Shown here in pieces: positions 35,530 to 48,900 of a stretch of DNA of 64,000 bases. The translations under genes were made by a program, and so were the position numbers. Source of the DNA: Limnoperna fortunei (lineage: Eukaryota > Mollusca > Bivalvia > Mytilida > Modiolidae); NCBI GenBank assembly GCA_944474755.1, contig OX104111.1:96018805-96082804 (forward strand). The letters are read 5' to 3'. How positions within the stretch are numbered: the stretch's first letter is position 1; each line of letters begins with the position of its first letter. The notes under the pieces are model-generated. The model worked only from the letters and a program-made list of their open reading frames with translations. It was not told the DNA's origin and made no database searches.

Positions 35530-35640
35530 AGTGTTAACGCGGCAGCCGGAAAACCACATACATGCCCCGCCTACAGCGACGTTTCTCGCGGGCGAAACAA
35601 AAACCCGCGCGAATATGGAAAACGTCATCAGCGTGCTATT
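35530..35640. other. CpG-dense patch
   Basis: About 110 bp with many CpG dinucleotides (CGCGGCAGCCGG, CGACGTTTCTCGCGGGCG, CCCGCGCG) in otherwise AT-rich DNA, with a small CGCGGG/CCCGCG hairpin. An ATG at 35614 opens a short frame (MENVISVLFTCFVAPC) close to a GTAGGT donor-like site. It may be a promoter-first exon or a repeat fragment. Confidence 0.25.
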
Positions 35641-35998
35641 TACCTGTTTTGTAGCACCCTGTAGGTCTTATTCATGCGTGAATAAAACTTTGTTGGGTAT
35701 AGAATTTTTATGGTCGTACAATTGATATAGAAAAAAGTATGAGAATAATAACAATAACGGGGAATATTGTTTCTATTGTTATCCTGTCCCTAGCTCGATT
35801 TAAAACAAATTATTTGTGTTGTCTACTTTGTAAGCATGTTATTTTACAAAGATGTAAAGGATTTTTGTATACCGTACGTTATAGTTTATAAAATCGAACA
35901 CAATTACAATTTATAACGGATTTAATAGTCTGATAAAATAGAATTAAAAAAAGCTGAATTTTCAAACGCATATCATGCAATAATTTGAAATTCAACAG

Positions 35999-38900
35999 AC
36001 GTGTTGCTTAACGTCCTGTGAGCACAGGTACCCGTTAACAAGACCCCTCTTTTTGTAATTTCTTGTAAGAATCGTTGTAAGGCATTACATTATAACCTGG
36101 TATTCTAGTGAAGTCCAGTGAGAAGTCAAGTCTAAATGTACGACGTGTTGTTAAACGTCCAGTGAGAAGTCGAGTCTACACTTGCAACGTGTTGTTTAAC
36201 GTCCAGTGAGAAGTCAAGTCTATATGTACGACGTGTTGTTAAACGTCCAGTGAGAAGTCGAACCTACACTTGCAACGTGTTGTTTAACGTCCAGTGAGAA
36301 GTCAAATCTATATGTACGACGTGTTGTTTAACGTCCAGTGAGAAGTCAAATCTATATGTACGACGTGTTGTTTAACGTCCAGTGAGAAGTCAAGTCTATA
36401 TGTACGACGTGTTGTTAAACGTCCAGTGAGAAGTCGAATCTACACTTGCAACGTGTAACCTGGTCTCCTGGTGCAATATTTTTCATTGACGCAAGCTTCA
36501 CTTCAAATATAACACCAGGTCAGGACCTCCGATATAAGCATTTTCATTGGTTGATAATATGACGCCATTTAATATCACATACACATGACAATCTTTTTTT
36601 AAATCTAGGAATACCTTTTCTTTATAAAATTTAAATATAAATTATATTTAAACATCACGTTTAAATTATGAAATCATAATGTAAACTCAGCTGAGAAATG
36701 TAAACACTGAACGTCACAATGAGAATGACGTCATAATACGTTCGGTCTTCTTGAACTTATCTATAATACGAAATGATTAGTCTAGAGAATACCCGAACGT
36801 CAAATTTCAACGCTGTCACCGTTGAAATCCAATGCTCCTGACCTGACGTTATATCCGAAGGCCGCTTAGGCTCATGAGGATATCATCGTCAGGGTACCAG
36901 AATATTGCAACGTGTTGTTTAACGTCCAGTGAGAAGTCAAGCTTTTATTTAGGACGTGTTGTTTAACCTTCAATGAGAAGTCAAGTCTATACTTACGACG
37001 TGTTGTTTAGCGTATAATGAGAAGTCAAGTCTATACTTACGACGTGTTGTTTAACGTCCAGTGAGAAGTCAAGTCTATACTTACGACGTGTTGTTTAGCG
37101 TATAATGAGAAGTCAAGTCTATACTTACGACGTGTTATTTAACGTCCAGTGAGAAGTCAAGTCTATACTTACGACGTGTTGTTTAAAGTCCAGTGAGAAG
37201 TCAAGTCTATACTTACGACGTGTTGTTTAGCGTATAATGAGAAGTCAAGTCTATACTTACGACGTGTTGTTTAACGTCCAGTGAGAAGTCAAGTCTATAC
37301 TTACGACGTGTTGTTTAGCGTATAATGAGAAGTCAAGTCTATACTTACGACGTGTTATTTAACGTCCAGTGAGAAGTCAAGTCTATACTTACGACGTGTT
37401 GTTTAGCGTATAATGAGAAGTCAAGTCTATACTTACGACGTGTTGTTTAACGTCCAGTGAGAAGTCAAGTCTATACTTACGACGTGTTGTTTAGCGTATA
37501 ATGAGAAGTCAAGTCTATACTTACGACGTGTTGTTTAACGTCCAGTGAGAAGTCAAGTCTATACTTACGACGTGTTGTTTAGCGTATAATGAGAAGTCAA
37601 GTCTATACTTACGACGTGTTGTTTAACGTCCAGTGAGAAGTCAAGTCTATACTTACGACGTGTTGTTTAGCGTATAATGAGAAGTCAAGTCTATACTTAC
37701 GACGTGTTGTTTAACGTCCAGTGAGAAGTCAAGTCTATACTTACGACGTGTTGTTTAGCGTATAATGAGAAGTCAAGTCTATACTTACGACGTGTTGTTT
37801 AACGTCCAGTGGGAAGTCAAGTCTATACTTACAACGTGTTGTTTAACGTCCAGTGGGAAGTCAAGTCTATACTTACGACGTGTTGTTTAGCGTATAATGA
37901 GAAGTCAAGTCTATATGTACGTCGTGTTGTTTGATGTCCAGTGAGAAGTCAAGTCTATACTTGCGACGTGTTGTTTAAAGTCCAGTGAGAAGTCAAGTCT
38001 ATATGTACGACGTGTTTTTTAAACGTTAAGTGAGAAGTCAAGTCTATACTTACAACGTGTTGTTTAACGTCCAGTGAGAAGTCAAGTCTATATGTACGAC
38101 GTGTTTTTTAACGTTAAGTGAGAAGTCAAGTCTATACTTACAACGTGTTGTTAAAGTCCAGTGAGAAGTCAAGTCTATATGTACGTCGTGTTGTTTAGCG
38201 TATAGTGAGAAGTCAGGTCTATACTTACGACGTGTTGTTTAAAGTCCAGTGAGAAGTCAAGTCTATATGTACGACGTGTTGTTTAACGTCCAGTGGGAAG
38301 TCAAGTCTATACTTGCGACGTGTTGTTTAAAGTCCAGTGAGAAGTCAAGTCTATATGTACGTCGTGTTGTTTAGCTTATAGTGAGAAGTCAGGTCTATAC
38401 TTACGACGTGTTGTTTAAAGTCCAGTGAGAAGTCAAGTCTATATGTACGACGTGTTGTTTAACGTCCAGTGAGAAGTCAAGTCTATACTTGCGACTTGTT
38501 GTTTAAAGTCCACTGAGAAGTCAAGTCTATATGTACGACGTGTTTTTTAACGTCCAGTGGGAAGTCAAGTCTATACTTACGACGTGTTGTTTAGCGTATA
38601 ATGAGAAGTCAAGTCTATATGTACGTCGTGTTATTTAGCGTATAGTGAGAAGTCAAGTCTATACTTACGACGTGTTGTTTAACGTCCAGTGAGAAGTCAA
38701 TTCTATACTTGCGACGTGTTGTTTAAAGTCCAGTGAGAAGTCAAGTCTATATGTACGACGTGTTTTTTAACGTTAAGTGAGAAGTCAAGTCTATACTTAC
38801 AACGTGTTGTTTAACGTCCAGTGAGAAGTCAAGTCTATACTTACGACGTGTTATTTAACGTATAGTGAGAAATCAATTCTATACTTGCGACGTGTTGTAT

Positions 38901-39470
38901 AAAGTACAGTGAGAAGTCATGTCTATATGTACGACGAGTTGTTTAACGTCCAGTGAGAAGTCAAGTCTATACTTGCGACGTGTTGTATAAAGTCCAGTGA
39001 GAAGTCAAGTCTATACTGGCGACGTGTTGTTTAACGTCCAGCGAGAAGTAAAGCCTTTATTTAGGACGTGTTATTTTTAACCTTCAATGAAAAGTTAAGT
39101 CTATACTAACGATGTGTTCAGCAAAAAGTCAAGTCTATACGTACTATATTCGTGTTGTTTAACGTCCAGTGGGAAGCCAAACCATACTTGTGACGTGTTG
39201 TTTAACGTCCAGTGAGAAGTCAAGTCTATACTTGCGATGTGTTGTTTAACGTCCAGTGAGAAGTCAATTCTATACTTATTACGTGTTGTTTAACGTCCAG
39301 TGAGAAGTCAAATCTATACTTATTACGTGTTGTTTAATGTCCACTGAGAAGTCAAGTCTATATTTGTGACGTGTAAAGTCCAGTGAGAAGTCAAGTCTAT
39401 ACTAAGGATGTGTTGATCAACGTCAAGTCTATAATCAGGACGTCGTTTTTAAAGTCCATTGAAAGTCAAG
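35999..39470. repeat. 44-bp satellite array with 88-bp higher-order repeat
   Basis: About 65-70 copies of a 44-bp unit, ACGACGTGTTGTTTAACGTC then CAGTGAGAAGTCAAGTCTAT then ACTT. From ~36998 to ~37800 it alternates with a variant carrying TTTAGCGTATAATGAG, making an 88-bp two-unit repeat. Units decay toward both ends. The array is interrupted at 36456-36904. No open frame or spacer pattern. Confidence 0.95.
36456..36904. mobile_element. Inverted-repeat element inserted in the satellite
   Basis: 449 bp of non-satellite sequence flanked by a perfect 10-bp direct repeat TTGCAACGTG (36446-36455, 36905-36914); removing one copy plus the insert restores a normal satellite unit. Subterminal segments ATATAACACCAGGTCAGGA and TCCTGACCTGACGTTATAT are inverted, and the outer ends are weakly inverted. 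Confidence 0.75.
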
Positions 39471-39652
39471 ACTGTACTCAAGACAAGAACTAAGTTGGAT
39501 GTGACATCAAATCAAACTATATATATTTGGTAGAAATTCAAGAGAAATGTTATTAAATTCTTAACGTGCAGGGGTGTCTTTCAACACAGGACGCCGGGCG
39601 AGTGAATGTGTAATTTCCTTTCAGTAGTGCATAAGATAACTAAAACAACTAT

Positions 39653-39916
39653 CAAGGGACAGGCCATTTAACTTGAAGGAAGGGGGGCCTTGGTTTTTTG
39701 TTTTGTTCAGAAAATATTTATTTTTTGAAGGCGTCGCGACAGAATATTTTTTTATTATTAGCATTATTCTATATACATATGTACCAGAAATCCTTCTTCA
39801 TAATATTTTTTTTCTTACCCTCTGCTTCCAATATATTTTTTTCCTCAAAAATCATTTTCAAAATATTTTTTCAGGAAAAACCAAGCCCCCCTCCGCAAGT
39901 TAAATGGTTGGTCCCT
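39653..39916. mobile_element. 264-bp MITE with CCATTTAACTT ends
   Basis: Arms AGGGACAGGCCATTTAACTT and AAGTTAAATGGTTGGTCCCT are inverted and extend through GGGGGGCCTTGGTTTTT for ~45 bp. AACTAT flanks both ends (39647-39652, 39917-39922), a likely 6-bp target duplication. Short open frames inside are by-products. Confidence 0.75.
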
Positions 39917-39922
39917 AACTAT

Positions 39923-42679
39923 ACCAATGTTGCACGCCACTCCTCTTCCCGCGACAGGTACAATAAGAGTAGATCCTATACAACTACAACTACTATAGTG
40001 ACTACATAATATTTCCTTATTAAATGTGAAAATAAATTTACTCATATCTCGTTAACATAATGTCTTTTTCATTCCAACCTCGCCCAATTATTATTATTTT
40101 TCAATGATAATATCTTAAGTTTGATCTGGTTGTTGAAATTTGATTAGTTTGATGTTTATTGAAATGTTGATGTGTGTTCTGCAATTCGTATCATACATAA
40201 GAAAAACCTATTTCTTACTCAGTAAACAGTTGTATTGAGATATCCTTATCATTTATGTTTTTATCGTATGTGATTTCTTTGGAACAAACGTAAAGTTTTG
40301 GAGACGGTTATTGCATATGTAAAGTCAGAATAATTTTCATGTTTGAAAACATGCCGTTTAAAATGTCACGATATTAAATCTTTAAGGGAATATTTAAGTA
40401 CATCAGCGTTTTTTATAAATAAGATCATCAGGGTTAAAATCAGTAATATGTAAAATGCATTTAAATACAACTTTTTATTGCCTTTTTTAAAACTGAGTTC
40501 TTGTTTCTGTTTATTTCTACGTTGTGCACTCATTTGGTTTACTTTCATACTAAAAATATCGCTCCCCTGTGACCTTCAAATTAGTATTCATGTTTTTTTT
40601 AGGTTTCCAATAGACAAAAAATGAAGAACACAAAATAATCAATAAGCAAAATGATTACTAAAAAGAAATATAGCGTTTTAACAGAAAAAAAGATAATCCG
40701 ATAGTAGGTTTGGAAAAGCAATCGCAATAAAAATAAATTGTTAGCCAATTTCCCAAACATTCTTGTTAAGAGCAGTCAAATTGCTAAGAAATGACGAGAA
40801 TCCGATAGAAAATGCAGATAGTCGTTTGAAAGTTTCTCGTAATGCACACAAATCTGCAGGTGTCTGCATTGTTAAGCGTTTAAATTGCTGTAGGGTTTTG
40901 GTGAGAGGGTTCTCTGGAGCTCGTTGATAAATACTGAAGGTTTGTGAGGGAACTCTAACTATAATATGACATTTAGACTAACTCCCCACCCCCCATGTGT
41001 TATACCATAATTAAATACACATATCACGATGCATGTTGTATATACAGTTTAATATACAACTTTTATAAATGAGGGTCCAAACATACTTCTCTATACATAA
41101 GTGGAAATATTTTTCTATAGTGAGTACGAGAAAAACATACAAGCAGTATGAAAGCAGAAAACAAATCATGCATTTTACAATTACTATTTATTTTTCACTT
41201 TGAAATGATTTATTTAAATGACAACATTTGTTTTTGACAATAACTAATATAGAAATACTAGTACCTGAAATTTCTAAGTGAATTTTTCTAATTAGGTCAT
41301 ATAAATTAGTTCGTAAGCATTGATTTAAACTTTTGAATTAAAGATAAAATGTATATTATTAATTAATAATAAAAATAATACAATTTATTTATAAATTATT
41401 AATTCTTGTTATTGAAAAACCCTTTAATGTTCTTCCTACAACAGGTCTAAAATGAATTTACTAATTTTATATAATGAACCAAAAAAGTCAAATGAATTCA
41501 TCACTAATCCTTTGGGATCTAATTTGAGCTACCTGTAATTTGGTGCATTATAAATCATCTTTTTCAGCATTTTAAAGCTAAACGATTCGAACAATCAATG
41601 CCGAAGCTCTTAAATATATGTGAACAAGGAACTGTACTGAAGCGTCTTCACCATCGTTTAACCTTTTAATTAAGTAATTCTTTTTCGTTCATGTGTTAGC
41701 ATGATTTTCCTTTTTTCAATTTTTCTTATTTATTATTTATTGACATTGACAATGATTTGATATCGTGTTTATTGTTTGGTTGACCATCAAGGTTTGTAAT
41801 AGCAACTTAAATGTTTATTAGAGTAAAAAAGGTGAGAAATTGAAAGACGGTTGATTTCTTAAAATAATAAATAATTTGTTTTAGTATCCTACAAAGATAA
41901 CGGATCAAATCATTGGCGTTTATTATCAGTAGTATCAAGTCAAGTACTGGTTCAAGTATCTGAAGTGACTGCTATCTTATAGTTATTAAAACACTTTCTA
42001 TATCAGAGAGTACACATCTCTTCGTATATTCATTAAATCATTATTTTCTATCAGTGGAAGTATATTATTAACTGAGGATATGATTTATACAGAATAAGAT
42101 ATTAGTTATCTTTATATCTTCGCCATGCTTTTCTCCACCTATTTTACAGATATGACGAATGACAAACAAAACATTCATTTATATGTAATACAGCCGTGGT
42201 ACTATTGGAGAACGGTCGATACATTACCGAGCTTTCCCATACATAAACTTTATCAGAATATCTGATAAACGATTGTCACAAGATAAGAAGTAACAGTAGT
42301 TAAAAGTGATCTTAACGAGTTGTTTGCGACAGACAGGGGCGGTGATGTGACCCCAGTGATGACTTAGTTGTAGGGGTCGTCGTTGATGAAACAAAGCTGG
42401 TCTGTGTTTGGAAATTTTACGGCTTCTGGAACTCTTATCTAAATTTTCATAGATATTTTTTGTCAATTCAGTTCTGAAAAAGAAATAAACAGTAAATACA
42501 TGTTCTGTCAAAGATAAGTGATAATGTATCCGATGTCTCGAAACTCATTTCAAATGAAGATATTAAAATTTTGATTTGATCTAAACGGGAGGTGCAGATA
42601 CTGGCGTTTTGACTGGTTTATTACCGGAAAACAGTTAATATATATTGTGCAATCTGTACATGGAAGATTAAGTACCCAG
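39923..42679. other. AT-rich DNA upstream of GPCR B
   Basis: No exon recognised with confidence. The 200-400 bp before 42680 probably includes the 5'UTR and promoter of GPCR B, but no core-promoter motif stands out. Confidence 0.45.
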
Positions 42680-42976
42680 ATGGAAAGCAGCACGATGGAG
42701 TACGAAGATTCTGGCTTGAGGTACGATGACAACTATACTTACCCCGACTATAATTACACTTATGATTACGACACGGCCATAGCACATCTACCAATGGAGG
42801 AATTTGTACCGGTTGTTTTGTTTTATTCCGTTACTGGAGTGGTGGGCCTTGTTGGAAATCTTCTTGTTGTTTTTGCAATAGCGAACTTTCCTCGGATGAG
42901 AAGTATAACTAACTGGTTCCTGCTAAGTTTGGCATGTGCAGACCTGCTATTGGTACTTGTTTGTGTTCCAGTTAAG
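42680..42976 (+). CDS. GPCR B first coding exon: N-terminus, TM1, TM2
   Basis: 297 nt (99 codons) from ATG to donor AAG|GTATGT. It encodes two N-glycosylation sequons, GLVGNLLVVFAIANF (TM1), the MRSITNWF loop, and SLACADLLLVLVCVPVK (TM2). The frame runs 213 nt past the donor into intron before a stop, which would add non-homologous sequence. Confidence 0.92.
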
Positions 42977-45900
42977 GTATGTATTTTTGTTCCCTTATTT
43001 CCCATTTTTATGCATTCCAAACAACAGTTACGGACTATTACATTGACACAGCTGTTAGCAAAATCATGTTTCAGTGTGTTTAGATTTATTTTTATATTTA
43101 AAATACTATTGATTACGTGCCTGTTTTCGTGTATAGGTTCGAGCATTACAGCTTGGGTGAAGAAAGTTTTCAATTACAAACTTAATTGACAAGTATATTG
43201 CCAGTGTTCCTGCCACAAGTCGGGAGTTTCCACCGGATACTCTGGCTGCCTCTTCTGCCAGTAAAAACGGGACATCATGACTTACCTGAAAAAAACTGCG
43301 GACATTGTATAAACCACTATCAAACAAAAAACAAGCAATATTTTTAAAATATTTAAAATACGCATATATTCCCTGATTCTCACCAGGCATTTAATTTTGG
43401 ACTCACTTTTTTGGCTTTTTGGTTTTTGTCCCGTGTTGTGTATGTTTGTCGAAATTCGGATTTGTAACCGTCAATTGACTTTAAGCTCTTGTTTGTTCGG
43501 TCAGTTTCAGTACTATTTGGTTTTTTCGCATACTCGTAATCTGAAAAAAAATTAGAAGATTTTTGTTTTTTTTTAAATAGATTAGTAAAAGAGCAAGTAT
43601 TCAAGAATCTTATTTCAGTACAAGATATAAATGCGAACGACTTGTAAAAGCTGTTGAAATGTTGTTTTAAAATTCATTTTTTGTCATGAAGTCAATATAT
43701 TTTATTTACTGCACGCCTCATCTCTTTACATTTTACTTGTAGATTAGTTGTTGAAATATTTCTAACATGCGAATAATTAGGGTTACTCATCAAGAGAACG
43801 AAAACTAATACAAAAACATTAAAATCACAAATACCATTATTTTCAATTTGAACAACAACAAAAAAAGTTCTAGTAAACAGTTATTATTAATCTTGCACAA
43901 ACTTTAAGAGAATGCAAATTAGAATTTTTGCAAGGCAGTCTTTTGAATTTTTATTAATTCCACATCCGATTCAAGTGAAGAAAGATCTTCTTTTACCGCT
44001 GTTATGATTGAAGCAAGTAGCTCATAATGTTTTGTAAAACACTTTGGATATAAATCTTTACCTATTAGTACACTTGTGTTCTTTTGGTTTCCATTACAGA
44101 GTTGGGTGATTAAGTTCCTAATTCCTTATTATTATTATTATTATTATTATAAAAACGCTTAGCCAATCGTATTAAACTAGAAGATCAATTTAAATACGGC
44201 GAGAAGACTAAACTTACTGCTGTACAAAAGACTAATTTTAACCCCATTGTAACAAACGTCCAATCGAAGATTTTTGAACTGGTGTGCAACAGTGTCATAA
44301 GTTAAATATCATTTGTGTTGCTTTAATCCTTAGTCTTGTTATGACCTATCTGTTCGTAGATCATAAGCACCATGTCCTTCGACGCCACGAAGCTTTATCA
44401 CACTGAGTCCCTCAGTTATGTGCGAACTAACCTTCAGTTTATTTATAACTTACATAAAGTATAAAGCTTTTTTAAGTTATATTTGTCCTTAAATGAGGAG
44501 TTTTCAGTTCACAAAGATATCAAATCAAATTATAAAGGTGAGCGTAGTTGTTGTAGAGAAAGTTGCACTTATAGTTGTGAAGAGTTTTTTTATATTGAAA
44601 AAGACAAATGTCTGTGGCTTACTTGGGGCTAATGGTAACAATAAATCGATGGTAATGTTTATTTAATGTGAAATAGGATATAAATGGTGAAAATTAATTC
44701 GTTTTTGTCCTGTTTGATTAGTCCTAAAGATCTTTTATTGATGCTATCATGCGTATTACAGAATGTGAGAAAGTTAGTCTATAAAAGTAACGGCAAACAT
44801 TTTATGTGGCAGTTTCTTTATTGCCCTTCAATTACGTTTAAAAAGACTTAATTACAATACTCGAAGTGATCTATTTTAGTTGTGTAAAAACAGTTTTCGT
44901 TTCGAGAGATTATTCAACACATTCATTCACTCCAGTCAGTAAACACTGAAAGTCGATGTATATTAGCTTTTATTATTACATTTTTGTTCGGTTTATCCAT
45001 GGATATTTTTAAAAAAGACATTTTAATGGGGACTGTTTGAAATACACGTTAGATGACACCATAATAATATATTGGCCTGATTTTTCATGTTTACCGCAAC
45101 ATCTTTCCTCTGTTATTTACGTTAAATTCAACCCTTGCTGTCACGAATTGGTCAATGTCACGTGGTCAATGTCCACTGTAAGAAATATTTTCTGTATTAT
45201 TATGGATTCAGGATTTCCCAAACCGAAAGACTAATCAAGTGATTTAAAGTAATAGAAACTCCTTCTGGAATAAAGAATGCTAATTAACAGTATTACGATA
45301 AAAATACTCGGAATTTGTTAGGATAAATTGAACAAGATCTTTGATACGTACCGGTTATAATTGTATTGCTATAGATGATTGATTACTTCTGTTGGTATAA
45401 CTTGTATGTAAACGTCAATTTGTACAAGATTTTCCTTGATCTTACAAAAACAATAAAATTAACCTGTAATGAATCTTAACTGATACCAATATTAAATTTG
45501 ACAAGGAAATTAGAACAAGCTTATCTTTCATAGATAGTAATACAAAAATAATTACGAACACACTATAAATTTACACTTTAGATTTTAGATTTGTAAATTA
45601 CAAATCTAAACAATTTTAAAAAGATTCAAATGCATTGTATTTATGGAATCACGAAATGCAGACTAAGAGTGAAACTATAACTAAACTAAAGAGCCAAGAT
45701 AATAGGATAAAACACATAATACAATTTAATTCCAAATAGAAATAACTATACAGTAATAAGGTTCGCTATGGGATGTAATTTAAAATGATTGCTAGAAGGA
45801 TTATATTCTTTCGCGTGTGCTTTTCATTTGGTTTTGGTTTTTGTTTGTTTATTTTCTTTCGTGTTTGTTTGTTTATTTCTTTTTTGCGACGTGTTTCTTT

Positions 45901-48900
45901 GTTTCAATCCAGATTTATATAAGATATTTTTTTACCCTTTTTCTATTGCAAGAAAAGTTGTTCGAACAATCTAATATTAATCAGATTCTTAACAAGTTAA
46001 ATCCGAATATGTACCAGCTACAGTGTTAACTTTCCGACAGTCGGAAATTGAGTTTTTACCTGCTTGTAACAAAACAGCTATTGCGATATAGAATCAATAA
46101 AACTGTTATAGTTAATTTGCAAATTTTTCCTGCTGACAGTTTGGCTTTTGTTTTATTATTTTTCTGTTGTTTTGTGTGAACGCGGTTTTTTTGTTTTGTT
46201 TTTTGTTGTTGTTCGTTTTTTTTGTTGGTTTTTTTTTTTGGGGGGGGGGGGGGGGGTTAGGGATGGGTTAGTTGAAGAGATTAAATCATACACAGTACAC
46301 ATTAGAATTTAAGATACTTTTAACGGTTATATTACCAACTTTTTGTAGTGTAAATTAAAAATTGTGATTTTTTTATTCTGAAATTAATGTATTAATGTGG
46401 TTATAGAGGACAAAAACTACGTTAGAGATATAATTGTAATTCTCGAATAAGTATTGTGACAATCATATAATATATATATCCAGCGGATTTCTAAAGCATC
46501 ATAAATACAGGGTTAAAATCAAATATTTATATACGTCTACAAATTAAGCTCAACACTGTTAGAATTAGATTTTTAACACTGTCAAATTTTTTCCTTACCC
46601 TCATCGGGATTCGAACTCACCGTTGTGACACTGTGGCACCATTCGCCTGCATTATGTCCATCGGTCTAGACCCCTCGGCCAAATTCGCTATATGTCCACT
46701 ATAATAGTTTTATTTAATATATATAATATTTTTCATTTTCGAGGAGGAAGATTCCTGTATTTTTATTTATATACTTATCTCTACCCAATTCTTTCTGAAA
46801 CCAATCCCCACCTATTTATCTGTTGTAATATAACAGCTTAACAGAATGACAACATGTTATCAATCGACCCTTAACTACACTTCATCTAAAGTGTACGTCT
46901 GTGTTTACAATAGAACAAAAGATATCTACAATAATATTTATATCCTAATGAAAAAGTGTAATATATCGTATTCAAAATATTTTTCTTTCACTTGGAATAG
47001 CGGGATAACAAAACATTAGGACTAGATAGACAAGAAAAATTAATAGTATGAACTTTCCAGACTGATAAACGCGGCAGTTGTTTATAATAATAATAATAAT
47101 AATCTCGGTATAACGTTTTCGTCCTGGTCTTATATTTCAAACATGTTTCACATAATGTCACAATAACGGATCAAGTAAACGTTTTTATTCATACACATTA
47201 AACCTGCACTTTCAAACACACTAAGTACAAGAATAAATCGAAAAAGAACACGTGCGTTGATTTAAAAAAAGGTATAATAGTTGACTTTAATTTGAAAATG
47301 CCGGAAATAATACTTTTTAAAGTGAATAAGGGCAAGAATTTCCTGTGGCAAATGTAGTCACGTTCTGTAATATGACACTGCAATTTCTTATATTTTGTTC
47401 AAATTCTTTCATTGTTCCTGTAAAATGCTATATTTCCAATAGATATTGGGAAACCTCGTTTTTAATTGCAAATATCTGAATACATTTCATTCATGTCTTA
47501 AAGATAGTAAATTAACTACAATTTATTAATCAATCTACCTACAAGAAAATGGGGGTGGTTTGGTTTTTTTTTTTTTTTTTTTGATAAGGTTTATTTCTAA
47601 ATTTTATCAATTTTTCGTAAATTACGGCGCCCATTTTTTATATGTGTATTCTTGTTATACTAACGAGCAATGAATTGCAGTAATATTTTTAGAATCAAAT
47701 TACTGCGACATTAATATGAAGGAATCAACATTCATCAATGCGCATATGTTTTACATAGGCATTGCCTAAAAGGCCTAGCAAAGCTTATATACAAATTACG
47801 GTAACAAAATATGCAAGGTATCATTATGTCTTTCACTAGCTATACATACCGATTTAAACAAGATAATTCTGTATTCAATAATTTTTGTCTGTTCTTAGTT
47901 CTGTCAAGTACCTGTTCTCAAAGTGAGTTGGGGCTTCGGTGGTTAATGTAGTTCGTCTACTATTGATCACGTGCTCTGTCAACACTGAGATTGCGGGTTC
48001 GATTCTCACTGCAGGCAGGGTGTACTCGACTCCAATCTTAATTGACAAGGATTGCCAGTTTTCTACCGAAGGTCTGGGGTTTTCTCCGGATACCCTGGCT
48101 TCTGAAAATGGCGTTAAGCAATATTAAAACAAACAACCAAAAGTGAGATATTATCTTTATGCATACTTTTACCAATTTCTTTATGGTCCATTTTTAGTTA
48201 ACTTAAAGAAAACATCTGCTATAAAGACAAGGGTAATGATTTCTCATTTTTGGAGGAATAAATATAATTAGCACTTCTCTAACGATATCTATAAACTTAC
48301 TTTAATCACCGGAATACATCAACAATTCACATACCTACATCGAACTGCTTTCTTAAAATGTGAACAATGAGCGAGCTAAACAGATTGAATACCCTTTGTA
48401 AAGAGCATGACACGTATGCGTTTGATTGAGGTTTAGTCTATAATTATTTTAATTTGTTTGATCAAATGTGTGTTATTTCTGCAAAAACCAGCACAAATCT
48501 ATGACCGCTGCTCGCTTGTGATGACTCAGAATGCGGATTATTAGATAGAATGTAATTTTGAGAACAAAGTATATTTTTTTTATAAAAGCAGCACCGAATG
48601 ATTTTACACCAGCAACTTGTCTATTCATTTCATTACACAACAGAAAAAATAGTGCCAATATATTTATACGACTCTTTTATAATTTTAAAATTATGGTGTT
48701 TTTCAATTCACCTGTTTTAAATATAATTTTCATTTATAAATATATCAAACATCATAATACATATTTTGATTACACCTATTTTTCAGCAATGTCGGCTTTC
48801 TATTAGACTTGCCAAATTATCAAATTAGGTTTTTTTGTAACAACAACGCTGTAAGATTGAACACTATTATACCCATTCTATATATTACACTATTCAGACC

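Noticed and set aside
36108..39470. CRISPR-like regular repeat array
   Set aside because: The 44-bp units abut each other with no unique spacers, in eukaryotic DNA with introns; it is a satellite.
39673..40009. Overlapping open frames of 76 and 103 codons
   Set aside because: They lie in or run out of the MITE at 39653-39916; the Phe-rich peptides reflect its AT-rich centre.
40366..40548. 60-codon minus frame with one hydrophobic helix
   Set aside because: A basic start and one Leu/Ile-rich segment arise easily from AT-rich sequence; nothing nearby supports a gene.
42977..43189. Read-through extension of the GPCR B first exon
   Set aside because: The frame continues 213 nt past a good donor, but the extra residues are not receptor-like and the TM3 exon at 60562 joins in phase at the donor.
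46240..46256. Poly-G run as a functional quadruplex
   Set aside because: A single run of 17 G next to poly-T looks like a simple homopolymer and is prone to sequencing error.
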